This document shows positions 4,429-10,732 of a stretch of 10,732 bases of DNA, one piece after another. The translations under genes and the position numbers were made by a program. The notes under the pieces were generated by a model. It worked only from the letters and a program-made list of their open reading frames with translations. It was not told where the DNA came from and did no database searches. The DNA is taken from NCBI GenBank assembly GCA_031459655.1, contig JAVKID010000097.1, forward strand, positions 1-10,732, written 5' to 3'. Position 1 is the first letter of the stretch. Each line of letters starts with the position of its first letter. Source of the DNA: Fervidifonticultor_A octavus_A (lineage in GTDB: Bacteria > Sysuimicrobiota > Sysuimicrobiia > Sysuimicrobiales > Humicultoraceae).

Positions 4429-6689
4429 GGCCTCGGAGGGGCCTCGACGGTACCGTGCCTGGTCTGCGCGGCTCGGGCTCTCATCATCCGCCAGAGGTTC
4501 TCGGGTGTGAGAGGGAGTTCCGTCACCGCCACACCGGTGGCCGCCTGGACGGCGTTGCCCACCGCAGGGGCCACGGCCACAATGCCGCCTTCGGCCACCC
4601 CCTTGGCGCCATACGGTCCCGGCCCACCACCGTGCTCCACGACCTCGCTGCGAAACTCTTCCGGTACGTCCTCTGCCAGCGGCACCCGGTACTCCAACAG
4701 GCTCCCGTTCAGCAGGTGCCCCCCTTCGAACCGCAGCGCCTCGAACAGCGCGTGCCCCAGCCCCTGCACCGCCGCCCCCTCGTCCTGCCCTTCGCACAGG
4801 TCCCGGTTGATCGCCTTCCCAGCGTCCACCACCGACACGTAGCGCACCACCCGCACCGCTCCCGTCTCCGGGTCCACCTCCACCTCCGCCGCCCCGACTC
4901 CCATCTCCCAGAACGACCGGTCGTGCTCGCCCGGCCGCGTCCGGACATACCCTCGCCCGATGACCTCGCCCGCCGGCATCCCAAACGCGCCCGCCACGAC
5001 CTCCGCGTACGTCGCCCGGCGCGCCCCCGCCCGGACTTCTCCGCCGCCGGCCTCCACCGTCTCGACCGGCACCCCCCACCACTCCGCCGCAAACTCCCGC
5101 ACCTGCGCCAGGACGTCCCGGGCTGCCTCAAGCACCGCCAGCCCCATCGACACCGTCGTGCGGCTCATGCTGGTGGCCTGATCGTAGGGCACGGCCGCAG
5201 TGTCTGGCGGTGAGAGTGTCACCTGCTGCAGCGGCACGCCCAGCTCGAGCGACACAATCTGCCGGAGGATGGTCGAGGCTCCCTGCCCGATCTCCACGCT
5301 GCCACTGCTGACCGTGGCGCTGCCGTCGGCGTGCAGCCGCACCACAGCCGTAGACACCGTCCTGCTCCCGCCGCCGTCCTTGAACCCAAAGGCGAGCCCT
5401 CGGCCGCGGCCGCGCGGCAGCGGTTTCCCCCACCCGATCAGGTCCGCGGCCCGCTCCAGCATCTCCAGCGGCTCGCAGTCCATCGGCGGCTTCCCCGGCC
5501 GCACGACCTCGCCGCGGCGCACCACGTTGCGCCGCCGCACCTCCAGCGGATCCAGTCCCAGGCGGTGGGCCACGAGGTCCATCTGCCGCTCCGTGGCCCA
5601 CGCCACCTGGGGACCGCCAAACCCGCGCATCGAGCCCGCCGGGACCTTCGTCGTGTACACACAGTACACGTCCACCCGGGCGTGCGGCGTCCGGTACGGC
5701 CCCAGCGCCCGCAGCGCCACCTTGTTGGCCACCCGCGGCCCGGTATCGGCATAGGCCCCGGTGTCCAGGTAGACGGTGTAGCGGCGCGCCACCAGGGTGC
5801 CGTCCCGGCGCACGCCGACCTTGACCGTGCAGACGGCCGCGTGACGCGTCAGGAGCTGAAACACCTCCTCCCCGTCCAGGATCAGCCGCACCGGTCGTCC
5901 CGCCTTGCGCGCCAGGGCGACGGCCAGCGGCTCCAACTTCGAGTAGGCCTTCATCCCGAATCCGCCGCCGACGGGCGGCGCGATGACCCGCACCCGGCTG
6001 AGCGGTAGCCCGAACAGCCGGGCGAGGTCCTGGGCGACGGGAAATGGGTGCTGGGTGGACGACCATACCACCACGCCGTCACCCATCCAGTGCGCGACCA
6101 CCGCGTGCGGCTCCAGCGGAAGGGGCGCCACGGCCGGCACCAGGAAGCGGTCCTCAAAGACCAGGTCGGCTTCGGCCAGGCCCTGCTCGACGTCGCCTTG
6201 CACGAACTGGGCGTGGTGGCAGATGTTGGTCTGTGGCACGGGACTCAGGTTGCCCAGATCGCCGAACAGACCCGAGGGCTCCAGCGTCTCGTGGAGCACC
6301 GGCGCCCCCGGGGCGATCGCCGCTTCTACGGTGGGCAGGTCCGGGAGCGGCCTGTACTCCACGTCAATCAGCTGGCAGGCGGCGTCGGCGGTCGGCGTGT
6401 CCACGGCCGCCACCGCAGAGACCGGTTCGCCGACAAACCGCACGCGATCCGTCGCCACGATGGGCTGGTCCCGGTAGGCCACGCCAAAGTACGGGGCGGG
6501 CGGGAGGTCATCGCGGGTCAGCACGGCCACCACACCGGGTAGCGCAGCGGCCCGCGAGACGTCCACCCGCACGACGCGGGCATGCGGGTACGGGCTGCGC
6601 ACCACCCTGGCGGCGATCGCCTCCGGCACGGGCAGATCCGCCGTGAACCGGGCCGCGCCGGTGACCTTGTGTTCCGCATCGAGCCGCAT
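4413..6689 (-). CDS. Xanthine dehydrogenase-family molybdopterin-binding large subunit
   Basis: A 758-residue catalytic subunit of a molybdenum hydroxylase, which inserts oxygen from water into a C-H bond of an aromatic, heterocyclic or aldehyde substrate. The N-terminal a/b hammerhead domain starts at RLDAEHKVTGAARFTADL (2-19). The first Moco-binding domain follows, with QTNICHHAQFVQGD (153-166), GGGFGMK (241-247) and MRGFGGPQ (354-361). The second Moco domain has GSVEIGQG (463-470), INRDLCEGQDEGAAVQGLG (627-645) and GPYGAKGVAEGG (691-702), whose E700 is the expected catalytic Glu. The loop where CO dehydrogenases carry the AYRCSFR signature lacks it, so this is not form-I CO dehydrogenase. 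The ATG at 6689 has CGGAGG five bases upstream. Homologues usually have about ten more N-terminal residues. It is the last gene of the cluster, 26 bases after the binding-protein gene. It should pair with the Fe-S and FAD subunits upstream. Substrate unknown. Confidence 0.95.
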   Translation of the reverse strand: MRLDAEHKVTGAARFTADLPVPEAIAARVVRSPYPHARVVRVDVSRAAALPGVVAVLTRDDLPPAPYFGVAYRDQPIVATDRVRFVGEPVSAVAAVDTPTADAACQLIDVEYRPLPDLPTVEAAIAPGAPVLHETLEPSGLFGDLGNLSPVPQTNICHHAQFVQGDVEQGLAEADLVFEDRFLVPAVAPLPLEPHAVVAHWMGDGVVVWSSTQHPFPVAQDLARLFGLPLSRVRVIAPPVGGGFGMKAYSKLEPLAVALARKAGRPVRLILDGEEVFQLLTRHAAVCTVKVGVRRDGTLVARRYTVYLDTGAYADTGPRVANKVALRALGPYRTPHARVDVYCVYTTKVPAGSMRGFGGPQVAWATERQMDLVAHRLGLDPLEVRRRNVVRRGEVVRPGKPPMDCEPLEMLERAADLIGWGKPLPRGRGRGLAFGFKDGGGSRTVSTAVVRLHADGSATVSSGSVEIGQGASTILRQIVSLELGVPLQQVTLSPPDTAAVPYDQATSMSRTTVSMGLAVLEAARDVLAQVREFAAEWWGVPVETVEAGGGEVRAGARRATYAEVVAGAFGMPAGEVIGRGYVRTRPGEHDRSFWEMGVGAAEVEVDPETGAVRVVRYVSVVDAGKAINRDLCEGQDEGAAVQGLGHALFEALRFEGGHLLNGSLLEYRVPLAEDVPEEFRSEVVEHGGGPGPYGAKGVAEGGIVAVAPAVGNAVQAATGVAVTELPLTPENLWRMMRARAAQTRHGTVEAPPRPQWCG
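4427..4447 (+). terminator. GC-rich hairpin after the cNMP-binding gene, possible terminator
   Basis: GAGGCC (4427-4432) and GGCCTC (4440-4445) form a 6-bp stem with a 7-base loop. In RNA it extends by a U-G and a U-A pair (4426/4446, 4425/4447). It begins inside the stop codon of the cNMP-binding gene and lies antisense to the end of the converging large-subunit gene. No T-run follows, so intrinsic termination would be weak. Confidence 0.3.
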
Positions 6690-6715
6690 ACCCGCCGCCT
6701 CCGATTCGGTACCGC

Positions 6716-8254
6716 CTACCGCTGGAGCCAGATCTCCCGGTACGACAGGATGCTCGGGTCGGGCAGGACCTTCAATCCCTGCACCCGCTTGCTGGCCGCC
6801 TTCAGCACCGGGAAGTAGTTGGTGAAGATCATCGGGGCGTCGTCCACGATGAACCGCTGCGCCTCAGCGTACAGGCGGCGCCGTTCGTTGACGTCGGTGA
6901 TCTCCCGCGCCCGGTCCAGCAACCGGTCCACCTGGGCGTTGGAGTACCGCATGAAGTTGGTGCCACCCTGGATCGCTGAGGTGTGGAAATGGCGAAACAT
7001 GTTGCCGTCGGGGTCGACGCGCCCGCTCCAGAACGACTGGCTGGCCTCGAAGGCGCCGGTGCGGAGGTTCCCCAGCAGCGTGCCGATGTCCACGAGCTGA
7101 ATGGAAGCGCGCAACCCGGCGGCCGCGATCTGCTGCTGCACCAACTGGGCACGCGTCTGGTCCAGGGGTACGTTGCGCACCTGGAGGGCAAAGGACACGC
7201 CGCCGGGCAGGCCGGCCTGCTGCAGCAGCGCCCGTGCGCGGTTGGGGTCATATGAGTAGGCGCGCAGGGCGCTGTCGAACGCCCACATGCGGGGTGGAAT
7301 CGGGCCGACCGCCGCCGATCCGGTCCCCCGGTAGGCCACCGTCCGGAGTGCCTCTCGGTCCACCGCCCAGGCAAACGCCTGGCGCACCAGCTTGTTGTCG
7401 AAGGGAGGCCGGCTGACATTCAGCCGGATCATGTCGAAGCCAAACGACTCGACCTCGTAGATCGCCAGGTGGGGACTGGCCTTTACCTTCCGTACGTCTC
7501 GCGGGTCGACCCAGTCGGCCAGGTCGACCTGTCCCGTGCGCAGCATGGTGAGCCGCACCGTGTCGTCGGGGACCACGCGGAAGACGAGTTCGTCCAGGAA
7601 CGGCTCGCCCCGCCGCCAGTAGGCGGCGTTCCGCCGGAAGGTGATGCGATCGTCCTTCACCCACTCCACGAATTGAAACGGCCCGGTGCCCACGGGGTTG
7701 CGGCTGAGGTCTCGTCCGTGCCGCTCAATGGCCGCCGGCGACACGATGTAGCCGTTGCGATCTGTGAGGATGCTGAGGAACGGCGCGAACGGCTCCGAGA
7801 GGGCCACACGCACGGTGTGGCTGTCGACCACGTCCACCCGCTGCACCGACGCCATATCGGCCCGCAGCGGAGACCGGTTGGCGGGGTTGAGGATGCGGTC
7901 GAAGTTGATCTTCACGGCCTCGGCGTTGAGGTCCGTCCCGTCGTGGAACTTCACACCGCGCCGCAGGCTGAAGGTATAGACCTTGCCGTCGGGGGATACG
8001 TCCCAGCGCTCGACCAGCCAGGGCACCACGTTGAGGTTCTCGTCGATCTCGAAGAGCGGATCGTAGACGGCTCGGTAGATGATGCGGTCCTCTGGTGAGG
8101 TGGACAGCAGGAAGTCCAGCGTCACCGCGTCCCCGCGCAGCGCAAAGGTTAGCCGCCCGCCACGCTGGACCGCCGGCGCGCCGTGCCCCAGCCCACCCAC
8201 CGTCGCCACCACCAGCAGGACCACCACTGTGCACACCGACAGGAGTCTCGTCAC
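6716..8254 (-). CDS. ABC importer substrate-binding protein, family 5 (peptide/nickel/opine type)
   Basis: A 512-residue extracytoplasmic receptor of the OppA/DppA class that would deliver its ligand to the two permeases encoded upstream. A Sec signal peptide (TRLLSVCTVVVLLVVATVGG, residues 2-21) probably ends near GHGAPA; there is no lipobox, so the protein is likely soluble in the periplasm or held by an uncleaved anchor. The family signature region is intact: PWLVERWDVSPDGKVYTFSL (78-97), then LRRGVKFHDGTDLNAEAVKI (97-116). NPVGTGPFQFVEW and a C-terminal RAREITDVNERRRLYAEAQ stretch are also typical. The open frame runs upstream to 8422, but the GTG at 8254 directly begins the signal peptide and has AAGAAGGGGG ten bases upstream. 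It lies 56 bases after the permease gene and 26 before the large subunit. Family-5 ligands range from peptides to sugars, metal chelates and small organics, so the ligand cannot be named. Confidence 0.93.
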   Translation of the reverse strand: MTRLLSVCTVVVLLVVATVGGLGHGAPAVQRGGRLTFALRGDAVTLDFLLSTSPEDRIIYRAVYDPLFEIDENLNVVPWLVERWDVSPDGKVYTFSLRRGVKFHDGTDLNAEAVKINFDRILNPANRSPLRADMASVQRVDVVDSHTVRVALSEPFAPFLSILTDRNGYIVSPAAIERHGRDLSRNPVGTGPFQFVEWVKDDRITFRRNAAYWRRGEPFLDELVFRVVPDDTVRLTMLRTGQVDLADWVDPRDVRKVKASPHLAIYEVESFGFDMIRLNVSRPPFDNKLVRQAFAWAVDREALRTVAYRGTGSAAVGPIPPRMWAFDSALRAYSYDPNRARALLQQAGLPGGVSFALQVRNVPLDQTRAQLVQQQIAAAGLRASIQLVDIGTLLGNLRTGAFEASQSFWSGRVDPDGNMFRHFHTSAIQGGTNFMRYSNAQVDRLLDRAREITDVNERRRLYAEAQRFIVDDAPMIFTNYFPVLKAASKRVQGLKVLPDPSILSYREIWLQR

Positions 8255-8310
8255 CTGTATCGCACCCCCTTCTTCTCTTGAGCTCGCCACCACATCAAAC
8301 CCACGCCCCG

Positions 8311-9207
8311 CTAGCGCCGTCCCTGCAGGCGAGGATCCAGGAGATCCCGGAGCCCGTCCGCGAAGAAGTTGAGACAGAGGATCAGCCCCGCCAACAACGT
8401 CCCGGTGAGCAGCGGCCACCACGAAGCCGATTCCAGATACGGATACCCCTCCCGCAGCATCGCGCCCAGGCTGGGCGTGGGCGGCTGCACCCCCAACCCC
8501 AGAAAGCTCAGGCTGGCCTCGATCTGAATAGCGGTGGCCATACTGACGCTGGCGAACACGATCAGCGGGCCCAGGATGTTGGGCAGCACGTGGCGGACGA
8601 GGACGCGACCCTCAGCCATGCCGAGCGCCCGCGCGGCTTCCACGAACTCCCGGTGCCGCAGCGACAACACCTGTCCCCGCGTCAACCGGGCGAATGATGG
8701 TGCATACACGACGCCCACCGCCATGATGGTGTTACCCAGACCGGGCCCCAGGACCGCGTTGAGGGCCGTGGCCAGTACCAAGATGGGAAACGCCTGCAGG
8801 GCGTCGACTACCCGCATGGTCGCCGTATCCCACCATCCCATCCAGAATCCGGCCACAGCGCCCACGGTCAGCCCCACCGCTGCGGCGATCAGCACCGAGG
8901 CCAGACCGGCCACGAGCGAGACACGGATGCCAAACAGCATCCGGCTGAGCAGGTCTCTTCCCAGATGATCCGTGCCGAACAGATGCCGCTGCCCCGGTGA
9001 GGTCAGCAGCGCCGAGTAGTCCTGCGCCGCCGGGTCGTGGGGCGCCAGGTGTGGCGCCAGGATGCCGGCCGCGGTGATCACGGCCAGGGCGCCGGCTGCG
9101 GCCAGCACTACGGGGTTGCGCCGCAGAAAGCGGATCAGCCAGGAGGCTCGGGCTGCCCGTCTGGGATAGCGGGCCACACGCTCCGCAAGGTGCACCGTCG
9201 TCTCCAT
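8311..9207 (-). CDS. ABC importer permease, DppC-like
   Basis: A 298-residue inner-membrane permease. A charged cytoplasmic N-terminus precedes the first membrane segment (NPVVLAAAGALAVITAAGIL, 31-50). The family hallmark HLFGTDHLGRDLLSRMLFG lies at 75-93. About four more hydrophobic helices follow. The EAA loop that docks on the ATPase reads EFVEAARALGMAEGRVLVRH (187-206) followed by VLPNILGP. The end, NFFADGLRDLLDPRL, is the standard DppC/OppC ending. Length is normal for the family. The ATG at 9207 has AGGAG about ten bases upstream, and the gene starts 17 bases after the DppB-like gene, so the two should form the heterodimeric channel. No ATPase gene is next to it. Confidence 0.95.
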   Translation of the reverse strand: METTVHLAERVARYPRRAARASWLIRFLRRNPVVLAAAGALAVITAAGILAPHLAPHDPAAQDYSALLTSPGQRHLFGTDHLGRDLLSRMLFGIRVSLVAGLASVLIAAAVGLTVGAVAGFWMGWWDTATMRVVDALQAFPILVLATALNAVLGPGLGNTIMAVGVVYAPSFARLTRGQVLSLRHREFVEAARALGMAEGRVLVRHVLPNILGPLIVFASVSMATAIQIEASLSFLGLGVQPPTPSLGAMLREGYPYLESASWWPLLTGTLLAGLILCLNFFADGLRDLLDPRLQGRR

Positions 9208-9224
9208 GCCCAGACGCTCCTAGC

Positions 9225-10166
9225 TCATGCGTACCGGATTCGTGGGTCAAGATACGCGTACGCCACGTCCACGACCAGGTTGGCCAGGACTACCGACAGG
9301 GCAATGACGAGGATCACCCCCTGCACCAACGGGAAATCGCGCGCAAAGAACCCGTCCACCAGCATCCGGCCCACGCCCGGCAGCGCGAACAGCGTCTCGA
9401 TGACGATGGTCCCACCGATGATGGTGCGGACCTGCAATCCCAGGACCGTCACCACGGGAATCAACGCGTTCCGCATGGCGTGGCGTAGGACCACCACCGA
9501 CTCCACCAGCCCCTTGCTGCGCGCGGTGCGCACGTAGTCTTCGCCCAACACGTCCAGCATGCTGCTGCGGATCATGCGCGTCAGGACGCCCGCCATGCCC
9601 ATGCCGAGGGTCACCGCGGGGAGCAGCAGCGTCTTCAGCCCCTCCAGGGGGGCGGTGAATGGGTCGATGTAGCCACCGGCCGGGAGCCACGGCAACAGCA
9701 CCGCCAGCCCCAGCACGAGGAGGATGCCCAGCCAGAAGTTGGGCAGCGAGATACCCAGAGTCGCCAGGAGCCGGCAGGCGTAGTCGGGAATCGTGTTCCG
9801 CCGGACGGCCGAGATGACCCCGGCAGGCACGGCGATCGCCAGGGAGATCGCCACCGCCAGCACGCCCAGTTGAAGGGTGGGGACCATGCGCCTGCCGATC
9901 TCCACGCTCACCTGCTGGTTCGTGCGCATCGACCGGCCCAGGTCGCCCCGCACGACCCGCAAGAGCCAATCCGCGTACTGGACGGGCACGGGTCGGTCGA
10001 GCCCGAACTCGGCGCGAATCCGCTGCAGCGTGGCCCGGTCGGCCTCGTCGCCGCCCAAGACGACCGCCGGATCCCCGCCCACGAAGATCAACAGGAACAC
10101 CGTCAGGGTCACGAGTAGCAGTGTGATCGGCATCGCGCTCAGGCGCCCCAGGATGTAGGCGGTCAC
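9225..10166 (-). CDS. ABC importer permease, DppB-like
   Basis: A 313-residue inner-membrane permease. TM1 is about residues 5-29 (LLLVTLTVFLLIFVGGDPA region). The extracytoplasmic RAEFGLDRPVPVQYADWL (51-68) and RGDLGRSM (73-80) are family landmarks. The EAA loop is EDYVRTARSKGLVESVVVLR (209-228) followed by HAMRNALIP. The C-terminus VDVAYAYLDPRIRYA is the usual DppB ending. The start is GTG at 10166; its last bases overlap the TGA of the [2Fe-2S] subunit gene (GTGA, 10166-10163), so translation is probably coupled to that gene. This ties the importer to the hydroxylase operon at the level of translation. Substrate unknown. Confidence 0.95.
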   Translation of the reverse strand: MTAYILGRLSAMPITLLLVTLTVFLLIFVGGDPAVVLGGDEADRATLQRIRAEFGLDRPVPVQYADWLLRVVRGDLGRSMRTNQQVSVEIGRRMVPTLQLGVLAVAISLAIAVPAGVISAVRRNTIPDYACRLLATLGISLPNFWLGILLVLGLAVLLPWLPAGGYIDPFTAPLEGLKTLLLPAVTLGMGMAGVLTRMIRSSMLDVLGEDYVRTARSKGLVESVVVLRHAMRNALIPVVTVLGLQVRTIIGGTIVIETLFALPGVGRMLVDGFFARDFPLVQGVILVIALSVVLANLVVDVAYAYLDPRIRYA

Positions 10167-10648
10167 GGCGCCGACCTCCCGGCGGTCGCCGCCGTCGCCC
10201 TGGCCGCTTCCAGCACGGCCCCGATGATGCGGTTGTACCCTGTGCAGCGGCAGATGTTGCCGTGCAGCCAGCGGCGAACCTCGTCTTCAGCAGGCGTGGG
10301 CTGCGCGGCGAGCAGCGCCGAGGCGATCATGAGAAAGCCTGGGGTGCAAAATCCGCACTGCAGCGCCCCGTGCCGGATGAAGGCCTCCTGCAAGGGATGC
10401 AGCTGCGGTCCGGAGGCCAGCCCCTCGACCGTCCGCACCTCGCGCCCGCGCGCCTCAAAGGCCAGGTAGGTACACGCGCTGACCGGTCGGCCGTCCACCA
10501 GCACCGTGCAGGCCCCGCACACCTCGACGTCGCAGGAGCGCTTGGTCCCGGTGAGTCCCAGGCGGTCCCGGAGCACGTCCAACAGCCATTCGTGCGGAGC
10601 GACCTCCAGGGAACAAGGCTCGCCATTCAAGACGAACTCGATGCGCAT
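10163..10648 (-). CDS. [2Fe-2S]-binding small subunit of a molybdenum hydroxylase
   Basis: A 161-residue subunit that passes electrons from the molybdenum centre to FAD through two [2Fe-2S] clusters. The N-terminal plant-ferredoxin-like domain has C39-x4-C44-x2-C47-x11-C59 (CDVEVCGACTVLVDG region). The C-terminal four-helix domain has C98-x2-C101 in QCGFCTPGF and C133-x-C135 in NICRCTGY. All eight ligands are present, and the length is normal for the xanthine dehydrogenase/CO dehydrogenase small-subunit family. It begins at the ATG at 10648, with GGGAGGGAG about eight bases upstream. It starts 3 bases after the stop of the probable FAD subunit and overlaps the permease start by four bases. 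Its natural partner is the large subunit at 4413-6689, now separated from it by three transport genes. Confidence 0.97.
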   Translation of the reverse strand: MRIEFVLNGEPCSLEVAPHEWLLDVLRDRLGLTGTKRSCDVEVCGACTVLVDGRPVSACTYLAFEARGREVRTVEGLASGPQLHPLQEAFIRHGALQCGFCTPGFLMIASALLAAQPTPAEDEVRRWLHGNICRCTGYNRIIGAVLEAARATAATAGRSAP

Positions 10649-10651
10649 CGG

Positions 10652-10732
10652 TCACTCCCTCCCCGCGACCTCCGAGAGGCAGTCCCAGATCGTCCGGCGG
10701 GTCATCACGTCTACCAGCGACCGCTTGTACTC
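10652..10732 (-). CDS. C-terminal end of the probable FAD-binding medium subunit
   Basis: Reading leftwards from the window edge, 26 codons stay open to a TGA at 10654-10652. They begin E-Y-K-R-S-L-V-D-V-M-T-R-R and end EVAGRE. The E-Y-R/K-R...V-L/M-T/V-R-R pattern is how medium (FAD, CoxM-like) subunits of Mo hydroxylases usually end. The position, directly before the small-subunit gene with 3 bases between, is the standard M-S order in this family. Too little is visible to judge the FAD-binding part. The call rests on this tail and on context. Confidence 0.72.
   Translation of the reverse strand, partial: EYKRSLVDVMTRRTIWDCLSEVAGRE

Noticed and set aside
4233..5213. Long plus-strand open frame antisense to the Mo large subunit
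   Set aside because: Its translation is Arg/Pro/His-rich with no recognisable domain. It mirrors the GC-rich third positions of the real minus-strand gene, so it is a shadow frame.
5652..5670. Perfect 7-bp inverted repeat CGTGTAC/GTACACG inside the large subunit gene
   Set aside because: It is explained by two Val-Tyr codon pairs (GTGTAC) in the protein stretch VYCVYT; GTAC is itself a palindrome.
8255..8422. Upstream extension of the binding-protein frame
   Set aside because: It overlaps the end of the DppC-like gene and would place about 56 residues before a clean Sec signal peptide.
10163..10732. Aerobic CO dehydrogenase (coxMSL) assignment
   Set aside because: The subunit architecture fits, but the large subunit lacks the AYRCSFR active-site loop of form-I CO dehydrogenases, so only the broad family is supported.

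Overview
The window looks like chromosomal DNA from a high-GC bacterium: by eye about two thirds G+C, strongly G/C-ending codons, GTG starts alongside ATG, and short intergenic gaps. No rRNA, tRNA, CRISPR array, insertion sequence or phage gene is visible. The lineage cannot be fixed from the sequence. Mo-hydroxylases, family-5 peptide-type ABC importers, a lone B3/4 protein and a small single-Cys thioredoxin-fold protein are common in soil or thermophilic high-GC lineages (Chloroflexota, Armatimonadota-like or Rokubacteria-like groups), but this is only a guess. The ABC substrate-binding protein has a plain Sec signal and no lipobox, which fits a diderm envelope slightly better than a monoderm one.

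Left part (1-1660). The 3' end of an unrecognised plus-strand gene (1-420) converges on a small unrecognised minus-strand gene (451-732). Divergent from that is a two-gene redox operon on the plus strand: a single-Cys-motif thioredoxin-fold protein (778-1128) overlapping a CxxC redoxin (1109-1642). An extended -10 promoter (742-750) precedes it. The operon ends in a 7-bp inverted repeat that holds its own stop codon and that of the converging next gene.

Middle part (1655-4428). A minus-strand pair encodes a stand-alone B3/4-domain protein (start 3323) and a zinc-dependent alcohol dehydrogenase (1655-2656). Divergent from it, across about 120 bp, a plus-strand pair encodes a small lipoprotein (3444-3983) and a single-domain cyclic-nucleotide-binding protein (4000-4428).

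Right part (4413-10732). This is one tight minus-strand gene cluster, read from the right edge leftwards: the last 26 codons of a probable FAD subunit, the [2Fe-2S] subunit, two ABC permeases (DppB- and DppC-like), an extracellular family-5 substrate-binding protein, and the molybdopterin-binding large subunit of a xanthine dehydrogenase-family hydroxylase. The importer genes sit between the small and large subunits of the enzyme. The Fe-S gene and first permease overlap by four bases (GTGA). The simplest reading is a capture-import-hydroxylate unit for one organic, probably N-heterocyclic or aromatic, compound. Its substrate is unknown. The ABC ATPases are not in the window, and the large subunit lacks the CO dehydrogenase active-site signature. 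This interleaved operon is the most interesting item here.
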